From Apostichopus parvimensis (lineage: Eukaryota; Echinodermata; Holothuroidea; Aspidochirotida; Stichopodidae), in NCBI GenBank assembly GCA_000934455.1, contig KN894417.1:1302-47498 (forward strand): 46,197 bases of DNA, read 5' to 3'. The translations under genes were made by a program, and so were the position numbers. This document shows positions 35,801 through 45,450 of this stretch, one piece after another (the stretch's first letter is position 1; each line of letters begins with the position of its first letter). Below the pieces are notes generated by a model, which saw only the letters and a program-made list of their open reading frames with translations, had not been told where the DNA came from and searched no databases.

Positions 35801-38800
35801 ACTATCAGTATCTGTGTGTACATTCTTAGATACTGTACAATACTGTATACATGCATGCATACCCATGCAACTTACATTTTCATTTTGATATCTGATGGTT
35901 GGCAAGATTTGAGGCAAAAGAAACTTTGCTTCAAGGTCTACTTACATGAATAAACTGTAGTACATGATAAACAAGCTTGTAAAAGCATCTTACTTGTTTA
36001 ATAGCTAAGATGAGATTCATGTGAGGATTGAAGCATTCATGAGAAATTGTGACATTCTGAGACAGTGATGACATTAATTGTCAGTTATAGTATATATGCT
36101 AGCAACTAGGCATGCCACATCATTGAATTCAGTGAATTTGATATGTGATGTATATAGCTCTGTACATACTACAAAAAACCCCCATTACACAAAAATAATG
36201 TCAATAGGAGTGAATTTATGATGTGTATGTGTTTTAGATCCTCCTGCAAGCAGGAACTCGTGAACAAGCCTTATTGGCTTATCAAAGCTGCAAGCTGACT
36301 GAAGTCAGTCTCTTAGATTCATATTTAACGTCAATGATTATGAATTGTCAATTGTCAACAACTCTGTAACTGGACGACATACATTAATCTTGGAGTGACT
36401 CGGACCGGGGACCTTATGATTGGAAGGCACCGGCGTTAACCAATGAGCTAACACTCCTATGACACTCATATATATGCTGAATAAATACAAAAAATAAGAA
36501 GAACAACAACAAAGCCTAAAGATAATTTGCACAGAAGTTAAACACTAGTCTTTGCAACTTAGACCTATGTTGCTGATGGCTGGACATTAGTTTAATGTTG
36601 TATGTCACATGTGTCATTGCATTTCATTTCATAGGTTTATGGAACCTCCCCTTTTCCTCTTTAGACCTCTCAAAGTTTATTAGCCCAAGAATCCTTTATA
36701 TTGTTCCATACATGTATAACACTATGAGCAATTTCTGTTTCTTCCGTGTACTTTAGTTTGTACTTAACATTCCCTGTAAGTGAAAATCACTACTAATAGC
36801 CCTGATTAATAGGCCTACAGTCAAAGTGTTTCATTTTCTGTTAGTAATTATTCTCTTTGTTTAGAATTATAGTGTTCTTCACTGAGAATTAAGGTGAATT
36901 GTTCTGAATACACCAAGGTTACTATTATGTTAAAATTTATCACACAGTTGAGGAATACATTTAAAGGTCTGCAGACAAGTCTAAGAACAACATTGCCCTC
37001 ATCACTCAGTAGGCATTATAAATCGTGAAAATAGAGCTGCAAAATCCATCAAAGATTGACCGTTTACAAGTCTTTTCTCAATTCTAGTTTTATATATGAA
37101 TAAACATTAGCTAATTATGCACATTGATGATGTTAATAGAGTGACTGCCAAATTTTCTGTTATGTTATTCCTTTGTTTTTACAACCTTCATTCCAAGGAA
37201 ACTGAAAATAGGTTTGTGGCTTAAGGGGATTTTTTGAATATTTTATTGTCCTTCTTGAAAAGAGGAACTTGACATTAATCAAATGATATATGTGGGCTTG
37301 TAATTAGGGGTTAACTTATTAAGGGCTAAGCATCAGATATTTTGATGAGTGCAGTACTCCCATGTCATAATTTGCACATATTTGATTAGTTTCCCAGATT
37401 TATCAAAACTTCAAATGTGTATATCTTGGAAACGAAAAAAAAAACTTTTTGAAAAATTGCAACAGATTTTGAATAAAATCATCACACACAACAAATGTAA
37501 TGAATACGGGACAGATTGTCTAGGTGTCCGTAGCACTTTAAGTCTGTGCATTTTTTGGACTCTTGTTTATATGATTTCTCTTTGCGAAGCTCATCAAAGC
37601 CATCGATGGAATCTCTCGCACCAGACCTCAAGGTTCTTCTCATCGCACTGGCAAACGCCCTGGAACTGCTCAACTGCCTTCAGACTAACCTCCCGGACTA
37701 CCTACCCCCTCAGGAGAAAGATGAAGAGGCACAGACTGAAGATAACAGGGAGGCAGGGTGCTACCAGGAGGTCCTATCTGTCCTGGAGGAGGTCGTCATG
37801 TATTCCTTCCAGCAGTGTGTGTATTACATTACAAAGGTAATATCGTCTGTAAATTATTACTGTATGGTAAATTATTAATATTACAAATTCAATACAAGGA
37901 AAAGGAATAGTCCTCGGGTGCATTTAATGCTGATATTTTGTTTTGAAAAGTTGCAAAATTTCTTGAGCTTTGACTCATATACAACAAACTCACCACGACA
38001 TTTTGAACTCTTGATTACTTTGCTTGTGGTTTACATGTCTCCCCACAACCTCACCACTCTCACTCTACCGTGACTAGTGTGAATTGGTAATCTGTTTAGC
38101 ACTGACGACAAGGGTCTTTACATTTATATGTTGCAAACATACTTGCTTACAATTTGCTCTAATTGGCATTGGACATATCTGAAGTATGACCACCAATATT
38201 CTGTCTTTTGCAGACATTATACGATGCCTTGCCTACTATCCTCTCAGCAAATCCCTTTGCAGATGGAGAAGAATCATCTGGCATTTCCAATATCATTAGC
38301 ATATTTCAGGGGACCTTTGACCTTCTGAATGGAGTCTCAACACACCCTGACATCATCTCTCAGCTCTACGCATATCTCTTGTTCTTCATGAATGCAGCGT
38401 TGTTTAACGTCCTGTTAGAGAAAGGTACGGGCATTCACATGATTTACATACATGTATGATCAGATCTATAACTACGAGGTCAGTATGAATCATGTATAAT
38501 AACTAATGGGTCAGTATGAATCAGATCTATAACTACAGGGTCAGTATGAATCATGTATAGTGTAACTATTGGGTCAGTATCAGATCTATAACTACAAGGT
38601 CAGTATGAATCATGTATAGTAACTATTGGGTCAGTATGAATCAGATCTATAACTAAAAGGTCAGTATGAATCATGTATAGAAACTATTGGTTCAGTATGA
38701 ATCAGATCTATAACTACAAGGTCAGTATGAATCATGTATAGAAACTATTGGGTCAGTATGAATCAGATCTATAACTACATGGTCAGTATGAATCATGTAT

Positions 38801-41800
38801 AGTAACTATTGGGTCAGTATGAATCAGATCTATAACTACAAGGTCAATATGAATCAGATCTATAACTATAAGGTCAGTATGAATCAGATCTATAACTACA
38901 AGGTCAGTATGAATCATGCATGCATGTATAGTAACTATTGGGTCAGTATGAATCAGATCTATAACTACAGGGTCAGTATGAATCATGTATAGTAACTATT
39001 GGGTCAGTATGACTCAGATCTATAAGTACAAGGTCAGTATGAATCATGTATAGTAACTATTGGGTCAGTTTGACCTACGAGTAGAAACGTAATTATATCT
39101 TGGGACACACATGTATATATGCATGGAGATCTAGTAATGCATAGAGCAAATAAAGGGACAGTATGAAGCTGCAAGTTCTGGGGACAGTATGAATTGATGT
39201 GTTGAAACCTTTAGGATCTGAAACTGTGTGTAATTAATTCAGTCTCTAAAGAGACAGTAAGAATATACACAGCATCTAAAGGGACAGCACGAAGACACAA
39301 GTTATTGGGACAGTATGACTTGATGAGTGAAATCTGTAAGCATTGTAACTACATGCTTGTCTCTATAGGAACAGTATGAAATAAAACTATAGGCAGAAAT
39401 TCTATGGACCGTATGACTTTATAGCACGGCACTGATCAGGACAGTATGACCTTATCAGCAAATGCTATCTTGGGATCTATATATATGCACCGAAACTATT
39501 GACTGCATGGATTGTGAGCAGAGAGTAAGGGACAATGAAAAACCTACATATACATTTCTTTATAATTCATAGGGACAACATGAATTAATGATGCTTAAAA
39601 CTACAGGTATAGTTAAAATTATGAAGTGGAAGTTGGAGCCTAGGGATAGTATAACAAATGATTAAAAACCAGCATGAATGGTAAGGACAGTATAGAAGCA
39701 TTAGGGACAGTATGACTTAATTAACAGACAGTAGGGATTGTACTAAAAGCTATACAGACAGTTTGACTTATAATTATGCACAGAAACTAATGGGAGGACA
39801 CAAATAGCAACATTTGGATCCACTAAGAAAGTTTCAAGAACGACATGAATTATTCACAACAACGTTCAATTAACATTTAAAATTATCAAGTTGAATTGGT
39901 TGGGAGCCTAAGGATGCTTGGTATGAATAATTAGAACAAAAAGGACAACATTTGGCATACTTGTATGGATATGCAGTAAATCATGTGGGAAGTACAGCAT
40001 AGCATTATGCACATAAACTACATGGACAGTATTGGTATCAAAGTTATTTACAATTTAGGACTTTGATATGCTTAGCAACAATAGCAATATTGACCGAATT
40101 AAATAATTAGCATATTGTTGTGGTTGGATGGTATGAATGATTGGATTTTTTGTTATAGTTTGGGACAAGATGATATTGTAGCATTACTGAGACTGTGCTT
40201 TATATAGTTATCCTATACTGAACGAATTTCATCTGCATTTATTTGTCAATATGTTGGCTGGATAACGATCATATTTAGTTAAAAGTGATGATACTTTATC
40301 GATTCAAATAAAGTTTTTTGACTTTTTACTAACAATTGCTTGCAGGTGACGAAAAACCTGGGCACAAATTACAATACATTTATACTTTTTGCTGATATCA
40401 CACAAGTTCTGTACCTTATAGGTTATGGAATTGTGTCCCATCCTACTGTACCTGCTTTGTGGCTATACTTGAATTCACCATCCTATACCCATGACTGATT
40501 TGTTCTCATGTAGCTGCTAACGGCAAATACCTGCGTTGGTCAAAGGGGGTGCAGATCAGGGGCAACTTGGACGTCGTAGAGTCATGGATAATGGATAAAG
40601 GACTGGATGACCAGATTCACTTCCTACAGACAATGTCATCAGCAGCAGACTTATTGGCTACACCAAAGATACAGCTCATGCAGGTAAATGAATAGGTCAA
40701 TCAGTCTATACAGTACATCCCTCCTTCTACGCCCCCCCCCCCCCGCCCCTTCCCTACTGCTACATCCTCACTATGCATAGGTTGACACTGTGTGTTCCTA
40801 CAATATATATTTGCTGACCCAAAGTAAGTCTTTGTTTAAATACAATTAGTAACCCTTGTACCACATTATTATAGTAACTGATTCTTAGCCATTTCTTTAT
40901 GCATTTGACAGTTGGATATTTGAGTGTGACAAAATTGTGTAACTAGAAAGTTTTGAATTTATAATGTATTTTGATATTTGATATCCTTGGCCGTGTGAAA
41001 ATTAGAAGGACTTTGGCACTCCTGATTAAAATACAGGTAATTTTTTAAGGCTATGCTTCTTAAGTTATAATTTTATTTGTAATCACAGGCAACTTGGTCC
41101 AGCCTTCGTAGTGACTTTTCGTCTTTGAGGCCTGCTCAACTCCATCAGCTGCTAAGCAAATATGAATTAAGCAACTCAAAAAAGAGTCCCACAGGCTGGA
41201 CTCCTGTCGGTGAAGACGTAGAGACAGTAACACAGAGAGGTAAGATATGCATGTACGGTCAGTGGTAGTATTGAGCAGTAATAGTAGTCTAAATAATGTC
41301 ACATGTATATATATATTTAATGAATATCGGTTCTGTGAGCCACCAGGTAGCATACGCCTATTAAAAGCCCCATTGACACCACCCAGCAGTGCTTCATGGG
41401 TAGTTGCATTAACCCACCATGGATACGTACCCTGATGGAATCAACTATGGCTTTACAGGAATAACTATCCAGCTTCACCAACAACTAGCAAAGTACTTTT
41501 CTAAATGTTCAAGAAATTTTTGCTGTAAAAGCTACATGCTGTTTTGGTCTTCTTCGTCTGTTGAAACACATTTGCACATTCAAATATCACGTTAACTATC
41601 ATCAAAGTTTAAAATTGCTTCCATGACTTTTTCACATGGGGACATTATATGCATGTTTACAAGTGTATTGATATTTTTCCATCTCACCACCAGAAACCAT
41701 ACTGGAAACTTTTGATGACCACCCACCCCTCACTCTACCTTCTGAAATCTCCAAACTAGACCTCTACGCCTTCCACAACCTTCCTTCCTTTCATCGCTTT

Positions 41801-44800
41801 CTAGAATATTTACGTCAAGACTTGCCATTTGTACATGTTTATCAGGGTAAGTACCATAGATTCATCCTGATGTAAATATGTATGTGTGTGTATGTGTGTG
41901 TGTGTAGGCTATATATACATCATTCCTCTCCTCCACCCAAAATATGTTGGACCATGTAGGTTCTTTTAATATATGAAAGGAAATTGTACGTCAACAAATT
42001 TTTCTGGAAATTTTCAGAAATTAGCTATTAAATGTCTTATGAAATATGAGCTTCAATTTAGTAGGCTCCATTCCATATGTGAACATTTTATCATGTGAAG
42101 AATATTTTTCGCTTTTCAAAAACAGATAACCCTATATACTATTCTTTATGCACAATCATTGCTCATATCTCACCCTGCTAATGGTTTTACAGTGTCATTG
42201 TAAAAGGACTAAATGAAGGGAGGTTGCTAAACGCTTATGCATGTTCTTATTTTTCTGGATGAGTCTACCTGACTTATAGCAACATTTCGTGTCTAGCACA
42301 CCTGTCTCCATAGTACTGACACATAGTACTGTATTACACTCAAATCCTTGTTAATGTGCTCGCGATTGTTAAGTGATTTTCTCTGATTTTTCAGGGGTAT
42401 CTCGTGTTAGTTCAAGGCGCCAGAGTCAGGCATCTAATAAGTCCTTCAAAGATCAGTTGATCAGGAAAGAATTCTCTCCAGAAACACTCAAGGCAAAGTT
42501 GCCATCTCCAGTGAAGCCTGAAACTTGCAAATCTCACATTTACGCCTCCGTAAAGTTTGACGAAAAGAGAGGCGTGATAAAGGTTGACTGCAACGATAAT
42601 GTACCAGACGTCAAGAGCGCTCCACCGGGCATCTCCAAAGTTTCGGAGGACGTCTCTTTCGAAGCCAAGATCCTCGACGAAAAAACTGTACCGCCACCTG
42701 CTCCATCCAAGAGCGGCTCGAAAAAGTTCAGAAAGCACAAAAACAGGAACAAGAATCCCTCATCGATTAAGAAGACTGACAAGAAAAAGGATGGACAGCA
42801 CGCACAGCTCAAACCTGTCAGCTCTGAGGAGGAAGCATCGAACTTGCTTCAAGCATACTTCTCAGGTGTCAGCGGAGGTTACTTTGACAGCATCCCAGAA
42901 GAGGATGACGAATCCTCGGGAGTCGAGGACTTTCCTCTTCTCGACGATGTCCCAGTCAGTCCTTCCTTCAAAGGCAAAGGGAAGCCGTCCAAAGGAAAGT
43001 CCATCTCTTCTAGCGACGAAGCAGTCGCCAGTTCGGAGGGGTCTTCTGGTATCAAGGAGGAGTACCATGACACTGCAGTGGAAAACTTTGATCCCGTGAA
43101 GTATGCCGTGGGGACCACAAACAACAAAGCAGCGTGTCAACGATCTGACTCGGGTAAATGTAGCTTGTAACTTTTGTTACGTTTGGTGCAGTACTGCAGT
43201 GTATATAGTGATCACTGGCAGAAATTAATTTGAAGAGATGTCAGGGGATGGGGTTTAGATATAAATAGCCTCACAGGAGATGGTTTATTACTGTGGCTGG
43301 TTAATACTGTAACTACAGTGCGGTAATGGTTTTGTTGTAGGTAGGATATTTGGAAAGGAATATCTTAAATAATGTTGTAAAAGTTGTTCATGTTGTAACA
43401 GCCTTCTTCAATTAATATATCAACCATCAAATGGACATAGGTGTGCCATATATTCAATATGTATAAACTCACTATCAGGGTCATTTTGACCCATGTTCAC
43501 ACTGCGAAGGAATCGCATCCCGAGACCATTCCTACTAACCTATTTTAAATTAATATCTCATTACATTGACGAAAGAAAAAGTCTGCATGCTAAAACGGGA
43601 AACCAACAAACTACCGTTTTTATTCAGCATAAAGAGTAATTCAATTCATTTTAGCTTTCAGCCTGTATGCATTTCAATTTTAAAATATCATAGTGCTTGT
43701 CGAATTTGGTTTTTTCGTTTATTTCTTCATCTCTTTAGATCAATCCTCTGTAAGTAAACCTGAGAAGCCTTCATCCAGCAAAGACACCAAGCCCAGTAAG
43801 ACCTCTTCCAAGAGACACAGAAGAGGAAGACGGACCTCTCTGGATGATGTATTTGTGGTGGACCTAGTCCCAGAGAACGACCAATTAGGAATCAGATTTG
43901 CAGATGGGATGGTGAGTAATATAAAGTATTTAAATAAGCAAATTTGGGAGGAACAGAATTTATATCAACAAAGCAGAGGGCAGCGGCTAAGACAGCAAGG
44001 GTTTGTGGTTACAAATGTTGATGAATGACAAATAAACGAAAGGAGAGTGTATCTGAGACTAATGGATTGTTTAATCTGGAAACAGGTGTATACTTGCTAT
44101 GGGATTAATTGTGTAAGATTAGCTAATAATTAAGTTTGGAATGAGTTTGCATGGGGGTCTCTTTGACTTCTCCCAGCTCCTGTCTTCACGTAACCCAAAC
44201 TTTTCTGCCTCGTTTGCTTAACTTGTTCCTCGTCTTTGTATTGTATGTATGTATGTGTGTATGTATGTATGTATTTTAGATCCTCCTGCAAGCAGGATCT
44301 CGCGAAGAAGCCATCATTAGCTTATCAAAGCCGCAAGCTGACTAAAGTCAGTCTCTCAGATTCATATTTAACGTCCATGATTATGAATTGTCAATTGTCA
44401 ACAACTCTGTAACTGGACGACATACATTGATCTTGGAGTGACTCGAACTCGGGACCTTATGATTGAAAGGCACCGGCGTTAACCACTGAGCCTAACACTC
44501 CTTTGTATTGCCCCTTCCCACAGAAAACGCCTCTTGCCACTCCCGGTGTTTACATCCGTGGATTTACTAAAGATTCGGTAGCTGTCTCCTGCGAGCAGTT
44601 GAAAGTTGGAGACAGGGTATTAGCAGTGGATGGTACCAGTCTGGTAGGCTTTGAGTATGACCAGTGAGTACAACCACAATTCTATTGACACAGGCTGTCA
44701 GTGATCCTTCGTTTCTTAATGTTTTTGTGGTCTCCATCTTGCTTTCCCCATTTTTTTCATCAGAATACCTTTCCATTTTCTCCTTTTTTGATCTTCCTTA

Positions 44801-45450
44801 ATTAGTGATTTACCAAATTGCTCTGAAAGTGTACTTATCACCTCCATAATTATGAATGTCAGCAGTTATGTGTATTTTTCTTCTATTTTCTTTCTGACAT
44901 CTAAGGTACCGATTGAGTACGATAGAAATGTAACTATGCACTGTTTTAGTCCTATTTTTTCCTTTGCATTTGCCAGCATTTAGTCTATATAGATACATTT
45001 GTACATTTTGATGACAGTTTTTTACTTAGTTCAAAGTTGACATGTTTATGTCATCTTTAACGTCTGAATTTGCCTCCTGTGTTGGTATTGTAGATCATCA
45101 TGACCATCATACCAACAATAAAACAATTGTAAAGGACTTGCGTGTTCTATCAGAAACATAAATAAACATATCCAGATATTCTGACACTTCTGAAAGACTG
45201 GATTCGATATTCATCAATATTGTGCTGATGAAGAATCTCACAATGCAAAAAAGCAGACAAAGAAATAAAAACTAGTATTTCAGCTCCATATATCCTTCTT
45301 TAAAATAGAATTTGTAGTCAATAATTTGTTTTCCTTCTTTCCAGGGCACTAGAGTTTATAACACAGACCAGAGAGAAGTATAGGATCTTAGTAGCCCGAT
45401 CTGATCCCAGTTCAGTTATGAGATTGACAGCACCAATTACAGCAATTTGA
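17605..45450 (+). CDS. RADIL: RADIL-type Rap/Ras effector (RA-RA-FHA-DIL-PDZ), 13 coding exons
   Basis: Hand-assembled coding exons: 17605-17853, 18279-18462, 27808-29696, 35731-35768, 37590-37836, 38214-38424, 40514-40683, 41089-41239, 41694-41846, 42395-43153, 43739-43911, 44524-44663, 45345-45450. All introns are GT-AG, all phases agree and the sum is 1489 codons plus TGA. Predicted domains: RA-like 1 (about 80-175), Ser-rich linker, RA 2 (about 345-461), FHA (about 542-662), DIL (about 700-1100), disordered Ser/Lys-rich region (about 1100-1380), PDZ (about 1385-1478), C-terminus TAI-COOH. In vertebrates RADIL binds active Rap1 and acts in integrin adhesion and cell migration. DIL and PDZ blocks such as VLEEVV-YSFQQCVYY and GDRVLAVDGTSLVGF support the family. 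Human RADIL has one RA domain and about 1075 residues, so the N-terminus and linkers here are longer. The start is the least certain part. Confidence 0.85.
17854..18278. other. Intron 1
   Basis: AT-rich 425-bp intron, GTAAGT to TTAAACAG. I see nothing else in it. Confidence 0.6.
18279..18462 (+). CDS. RADIL: RADIL-type gene, coding exon 2 (RA-like domain 1, first part)
   Basis: Residues 84-144 plus one base. It encodes the front of a ubiquitin-fold RA domain: a strand pair (GIVTFLYHH, CVTKMLKILS), the TVQSLLPLLKEQL helix, and the strand LVIYQVTGS. The donor is CAG|GTAAGA after the first base of the Asp145 codon; the domain is completed in exon 3. Confidence 0.7.
20601..20831. repeat. (ATAC)n microsatellite
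   Basis: Pure tetranucleotide tract on both sides of an 80-base run of N, so its true length is unknown. Translated frames across it are repetitive MYVC peptides without meaning. The same tetramer forms the 3' tails of the SINEs in this gene. Confidence 0.95.
20658..20737. other. Assembly gap (80 N)
   Basis: Unresolved bases inside the (ATAC)n tract. The gap size may be arbitrary. Confidence 0.99.
20852..20882 (+). ncRNA. Hammerhead-ribozyme-like motif, degenerate
   Basis: CTGAAGA (20852-20858) matches the CUGANGA core. It is followed by one A, a perfect 6-bp stem (GATCCT, 20860-20865, with AGGATC, 20869-20874) with a 3-base loop, and GAAAC (20875-20879). The next bases are ATC where an active minimal form would have a GTC-like cleavage triplet, and I see no stem I. 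Such minimal motifs are known in Penelope-like retroelements. This copy is probably inactive and marks an old insertion beside the microsatellite. Confidence 0.35.
27225..27500 (+). promoter_or_regulatory. Possible internal promoter or enhancer before exon 3
   Basis: A patch richer in GC and CpG than the surrounding intron, with a palindromic CRE TGACGTCA at 27432-27439, about 375 bp before exon 3. An alternative transcript from here could start at the ATG at 27888 (MASMKSGSS), which would give a single-RA form like vertebrate RADIL. This is inference from base composition and one motif. Confidence 0.25.
27808..29696 (+). CDS. RADIL: RADIL-type gene, coding exon 3 (RA1 end, RA2, FHA, DIL start)
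   Basis: Large 1889-bp exon, residues 145-774. It opens with the last strands of RA-like domain 1 (DEILLTSEECPLEI), where ECPLEI fits the E-x-P-L-x-I signature of RA domains. A Ser-rich basic linker follows, then RA2 (FKLHANF to RRFEIRRKTD), which matches the vertebrate RADIL RA domain (FVLCDVVG). The FHA domain has PDILLQHCIL, VSLNG and RPGDLVSVG, but the usual phosphothreonine-binding Gly-Arg is replaced by Gly-Asn (IVGNQ). The DIL domain begins near EDDLVDFMMSL. The donor is GAG|GTGAGT, phase 0. Confidence 0.92.
30064..30104 (+). other. Intronic hairpin
   Basis: Arms ATAACTGCT (30064-30072) and AGCAGTTAT (30096-30104) are perfectly complementary. Between them sits the 14-bp palindrome GAAGGTATACCTTC (30082-30095), giving a bulged stem. 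It is too short and asymmetric to call a microRNA precursor. Confidence 0.4.
32085..32292. repeat. Unclassified interspersed repeat, copy A
   Basis: Shares with 32884-33172 the ordered blocks GAGGAAGTAACC, TATGACTCATT, GGTCAT, GCTAATCCCA and CCTGGAGGT, in the same orientation but with many differences. No coding capacity and no recognised family. Confidence 0.55.
32884..33172. repeat. Unclassified interspersed repeat, copy B
   Basis: Second, longer copy of the repeat at 32085-32292, with about 80 extra bases after the GAGGAAGTAACC block. The divergence implies an old family or an old local duplication. Confidence 0.55.
33988..34235 (-). mobile_element. tRNA-derived SINE, copy 1
   Basis: Read on the minus strand it starts with a tRNA-like head: GGAGTGTTAGCTCAGTGG (A box), then GGTTCGAGTC (B box) and CACTCC pairing with the GGAGTG start. 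The 3' half of the T stem is missing, so it is not a functional tRNA. A unique body of about 150 bp follows, ending at CAGGAGGATCTAAAA and a TAC/ATAC-rich tail. I found no clear target-site duplication for this copy. Confidence 0.85.
35731..35768 (+). CDS. RADIL: RADIL-type gene, coding exon 4 (38-bp microexon)
   Basis: Flanked by a strong acceptor (TTCTTTCTTTTTCAG) and GTAGAA. It encodes NKAREMATTHSN plus two bases and extends the N-terminal DIL helix. The phase joins exons 3 and 5 exactly, and the joined peptide aligns without gaps with the vertebrate segment around KTKELAEKQ. Confidence 0.75.
35769..37589. other. Intron 4
   Basis: 1.8 kb, AT-rich, containing SINE copy 2. Nothing else recognised. 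Confidence 0.7.
36222..36457 (-). mobile_element. tRNA-derived SINE, copy 2
   Basis: Same element and orientation as copy 1: tRNA-like head at the right end (TTAGCTCATTGG in the A box), B-box region GGTCCGAGTC, and a short GTGTATGT-type tail at the left. Possible 5-bp target duplication TATGA at 36217-36221 and 36458-36462. Confidence 0.85.
37590..37836 (+). CDS. RADIL: RADIL-type gene, coding exon 5 (DIL)
   Basis: Residues 787-869, core DIL. APDLKVLLIALANALELL and VLEEVVMYSFQQCVYYITK are strongly RADIL-like. The acceptor GCGAAG is weak in pyrimidines just before the junction but is the only one that keeps the phase. Confidence 0.9.
37837..38213. other. Intron 5
   Basis: 377 bp, GTAATA to TTTTGCAG. 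Nothing else recognised. Confidence 0.7.
38214..38424 (+). CDS. RADIL: RADIL-type gene, coding exon 6 (DIL)
   Basis: Residues 870-940: TLYDALPTILSANPF to the phase-1 donor AAAG|GTACGG. HPDIISQLYAYLLFFMNAAL matches the vertebrate segment HPEVASQMLAYLFFF. Confidence 0.9.
38463..39068 (+). repeat. 61-bp minisatellite built from two half-units
   Basis: Alternating half-units: GTCAGTATGAATCAGATC followed by TATAACTACAAG (30 bp), and GTCAGTATGAATCATG followed by TATAGTAACTATTGG (31 bp). About ten dimers are seen, with local expansion of the first half-unit near 38841-38905. The open frames on both strands here are by-products of the repeat. Confidence 0.95.
39069..39780 (+). repeat. Decayed minisatellite flank
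   Basis: The motif GGGACAGTATGA and variants (GAGACAGTAAGA, GGACAGCACGA, GGACCGTATGA) recur every 40-60 bases with decreasing match. They share CAGTATGA with the 61-bp unit, so they look like an older part of the same array. Confidence 0.7.
40514..40683 (+). CDS. RADIL: RADIL-type gene, coding exon 7 (DIL)
   Basis: Residues 940-996: ANGKYLRWSKGVQIRGNLDV to LLATPKIQLMQ, the conserved dilute segment. Donor CAG|GTAAAT, phase 0. Confidence 0.9.
40684..41088. other. Intron 7
   Basis: 405 bp with a long C-run near 40731-40744. Nothing else recognised. Confidence 0.7.
41089..41239 (+). CDS. RADIL: RADIL-type gene, coding exon 8 (DIL end)
   Basis: Residues 997-1047: ATWSSLRSDFSSLRPAQLHQ then LLSKYEL, matching the vertebrate SPAQLHRLLTHYQL segment. 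Phase-1 donor AGAG|GTAAGA. Confidence 0.9.
41240..41693. other. Intron 8
   Basis: 454 bp, GTAAGA to CACCACCAG. Nothing else recognised. Confidence 0.7.
41694..41846 (+). CDS. RADIL: RADIL-type gene, coding exon 9
   Basis: Residues 1047-1098: ETILETFDDHPPLTLPSE to FVHVYQ. It corresponds to the vertebrate stretch VLESYENPPPIVLPSD after the DIL core. Phase-1 donor CAGG|GTAAGT. Confidence 0.85.
41847..42394. other. Intron 9
   Basis: 548 bp with a TG-rich microsatellite at about 41879-41906. Nothing else recognised. Confidence 0.7.
42395..43153 (+). CDS. RADIL: RADIL-type gene, coding exon 10 (disordered linker)
   Basis: Residues 1098-1351. Rich in Ser, Lys, Pro and acidic clusters (KKFRKHKNRNK, SIPEEDDESSG), with no domain; probably a flexible phosphorylated linker between DIL and PDZ. 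Other frames are also open here because of base composition; the chosen frame is fixed by phase on both sides. Confidence 0.85.
43154..43738. other. Intron 10
   Basis: 585 bp, GTAAAT to CTCTTTAG. Nothing else recognised. Confidence 0.7.
43739..43911 (+). CDS. RADIL: RADIL-type gene, coding exon 11 (PDZ start)
   Basis: Residues 1351-1408. A basic patch (KRHRRGRR) precedes the first PDZ strand, and the carboxylate-binding loop reads QLGIRFADGM. Donor ATG|GTGAGT, phase 0. Confidence 0.9.
43912..44523. other. Intron 11
   Basis: 612 bp; its 3' part is SINE copy 3. The intron ends TTTGTATTGCCCCTTCCCACAG. Confidence 0.75.
44244..44501 (-). mobile_element. tRNA-derived SINE, copy 3, abutting a splice acceptor
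   Basis: Same family and orientation as the other two copies, with a long (GTAT)n tail at the left and the tRNA-like head at the right. A 9-bp target duplication TTTGTATTG flanks it (44235-44243 and 44502-44510), proving insertion. Its head ends 22 bp before exon 12, and CCTAAC (44491-44496) is a good branch-point match 28 bp from the AG. Confidence 0.9.
44524..44663 (+). CDS. RADIL: RADIL-type gene, coding exon 12 (PDZ core)
   Basis: Residues 1409-1455: PGVYIRGF and LKVGDRVLAVDGTSLVGFEY are typical PDZ strands and closely resemble vertebrate RADIL (GDRILEVNGSSLLGLGY). Phase-2 donor CCA|GTGAGT. Confidence 0.93.
44664..45344. other. Intron 12
   Basis: 681 bp, AT-rich. Nothing else recognised. 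Confidence 0.7.
45345..45450 (+). CDS. RADIL: RADIL-type gene, last coding exon (PDZ end)
   Basis: Residues 1455-1489 and TGA at 45448-45450: QALEFITQTREKYRILVARS and a short tail ending ITAI. The last three residues TAI fit a class I PDZ ligand. Bases from about 45371 are also the first unit of a tandem array. Confidence 0.92.

Larger units (their letters stand above)
38425..40513. other. Intron 6, largely tandem-repeat DNA
   Basis: 2.1 kb. A regular minisatellite begins about 35 bp after the donor and grades into degenerate copies. The last 250 bp before exon 7 look unique. Confidence 0.75.

Noticed and set aside
38783-38992. Repetitive ORFs in both strands of intron 6
   Set aside because: They are by-products of the 61-bp minisatellite lacking stops in some frames.
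38463-39068. CRISPR-like array
   Set aside because: The alternating half-units are both conserved and there are no unique spacers; this is a eukaryotic minisatellite.
42412-43140. Long alternative-frame ORFs on both strands of exon 10
   Set aside because: They are shadows of the low-complexity coding exon, whose frame is set by matching phases with exons 9 and 11.
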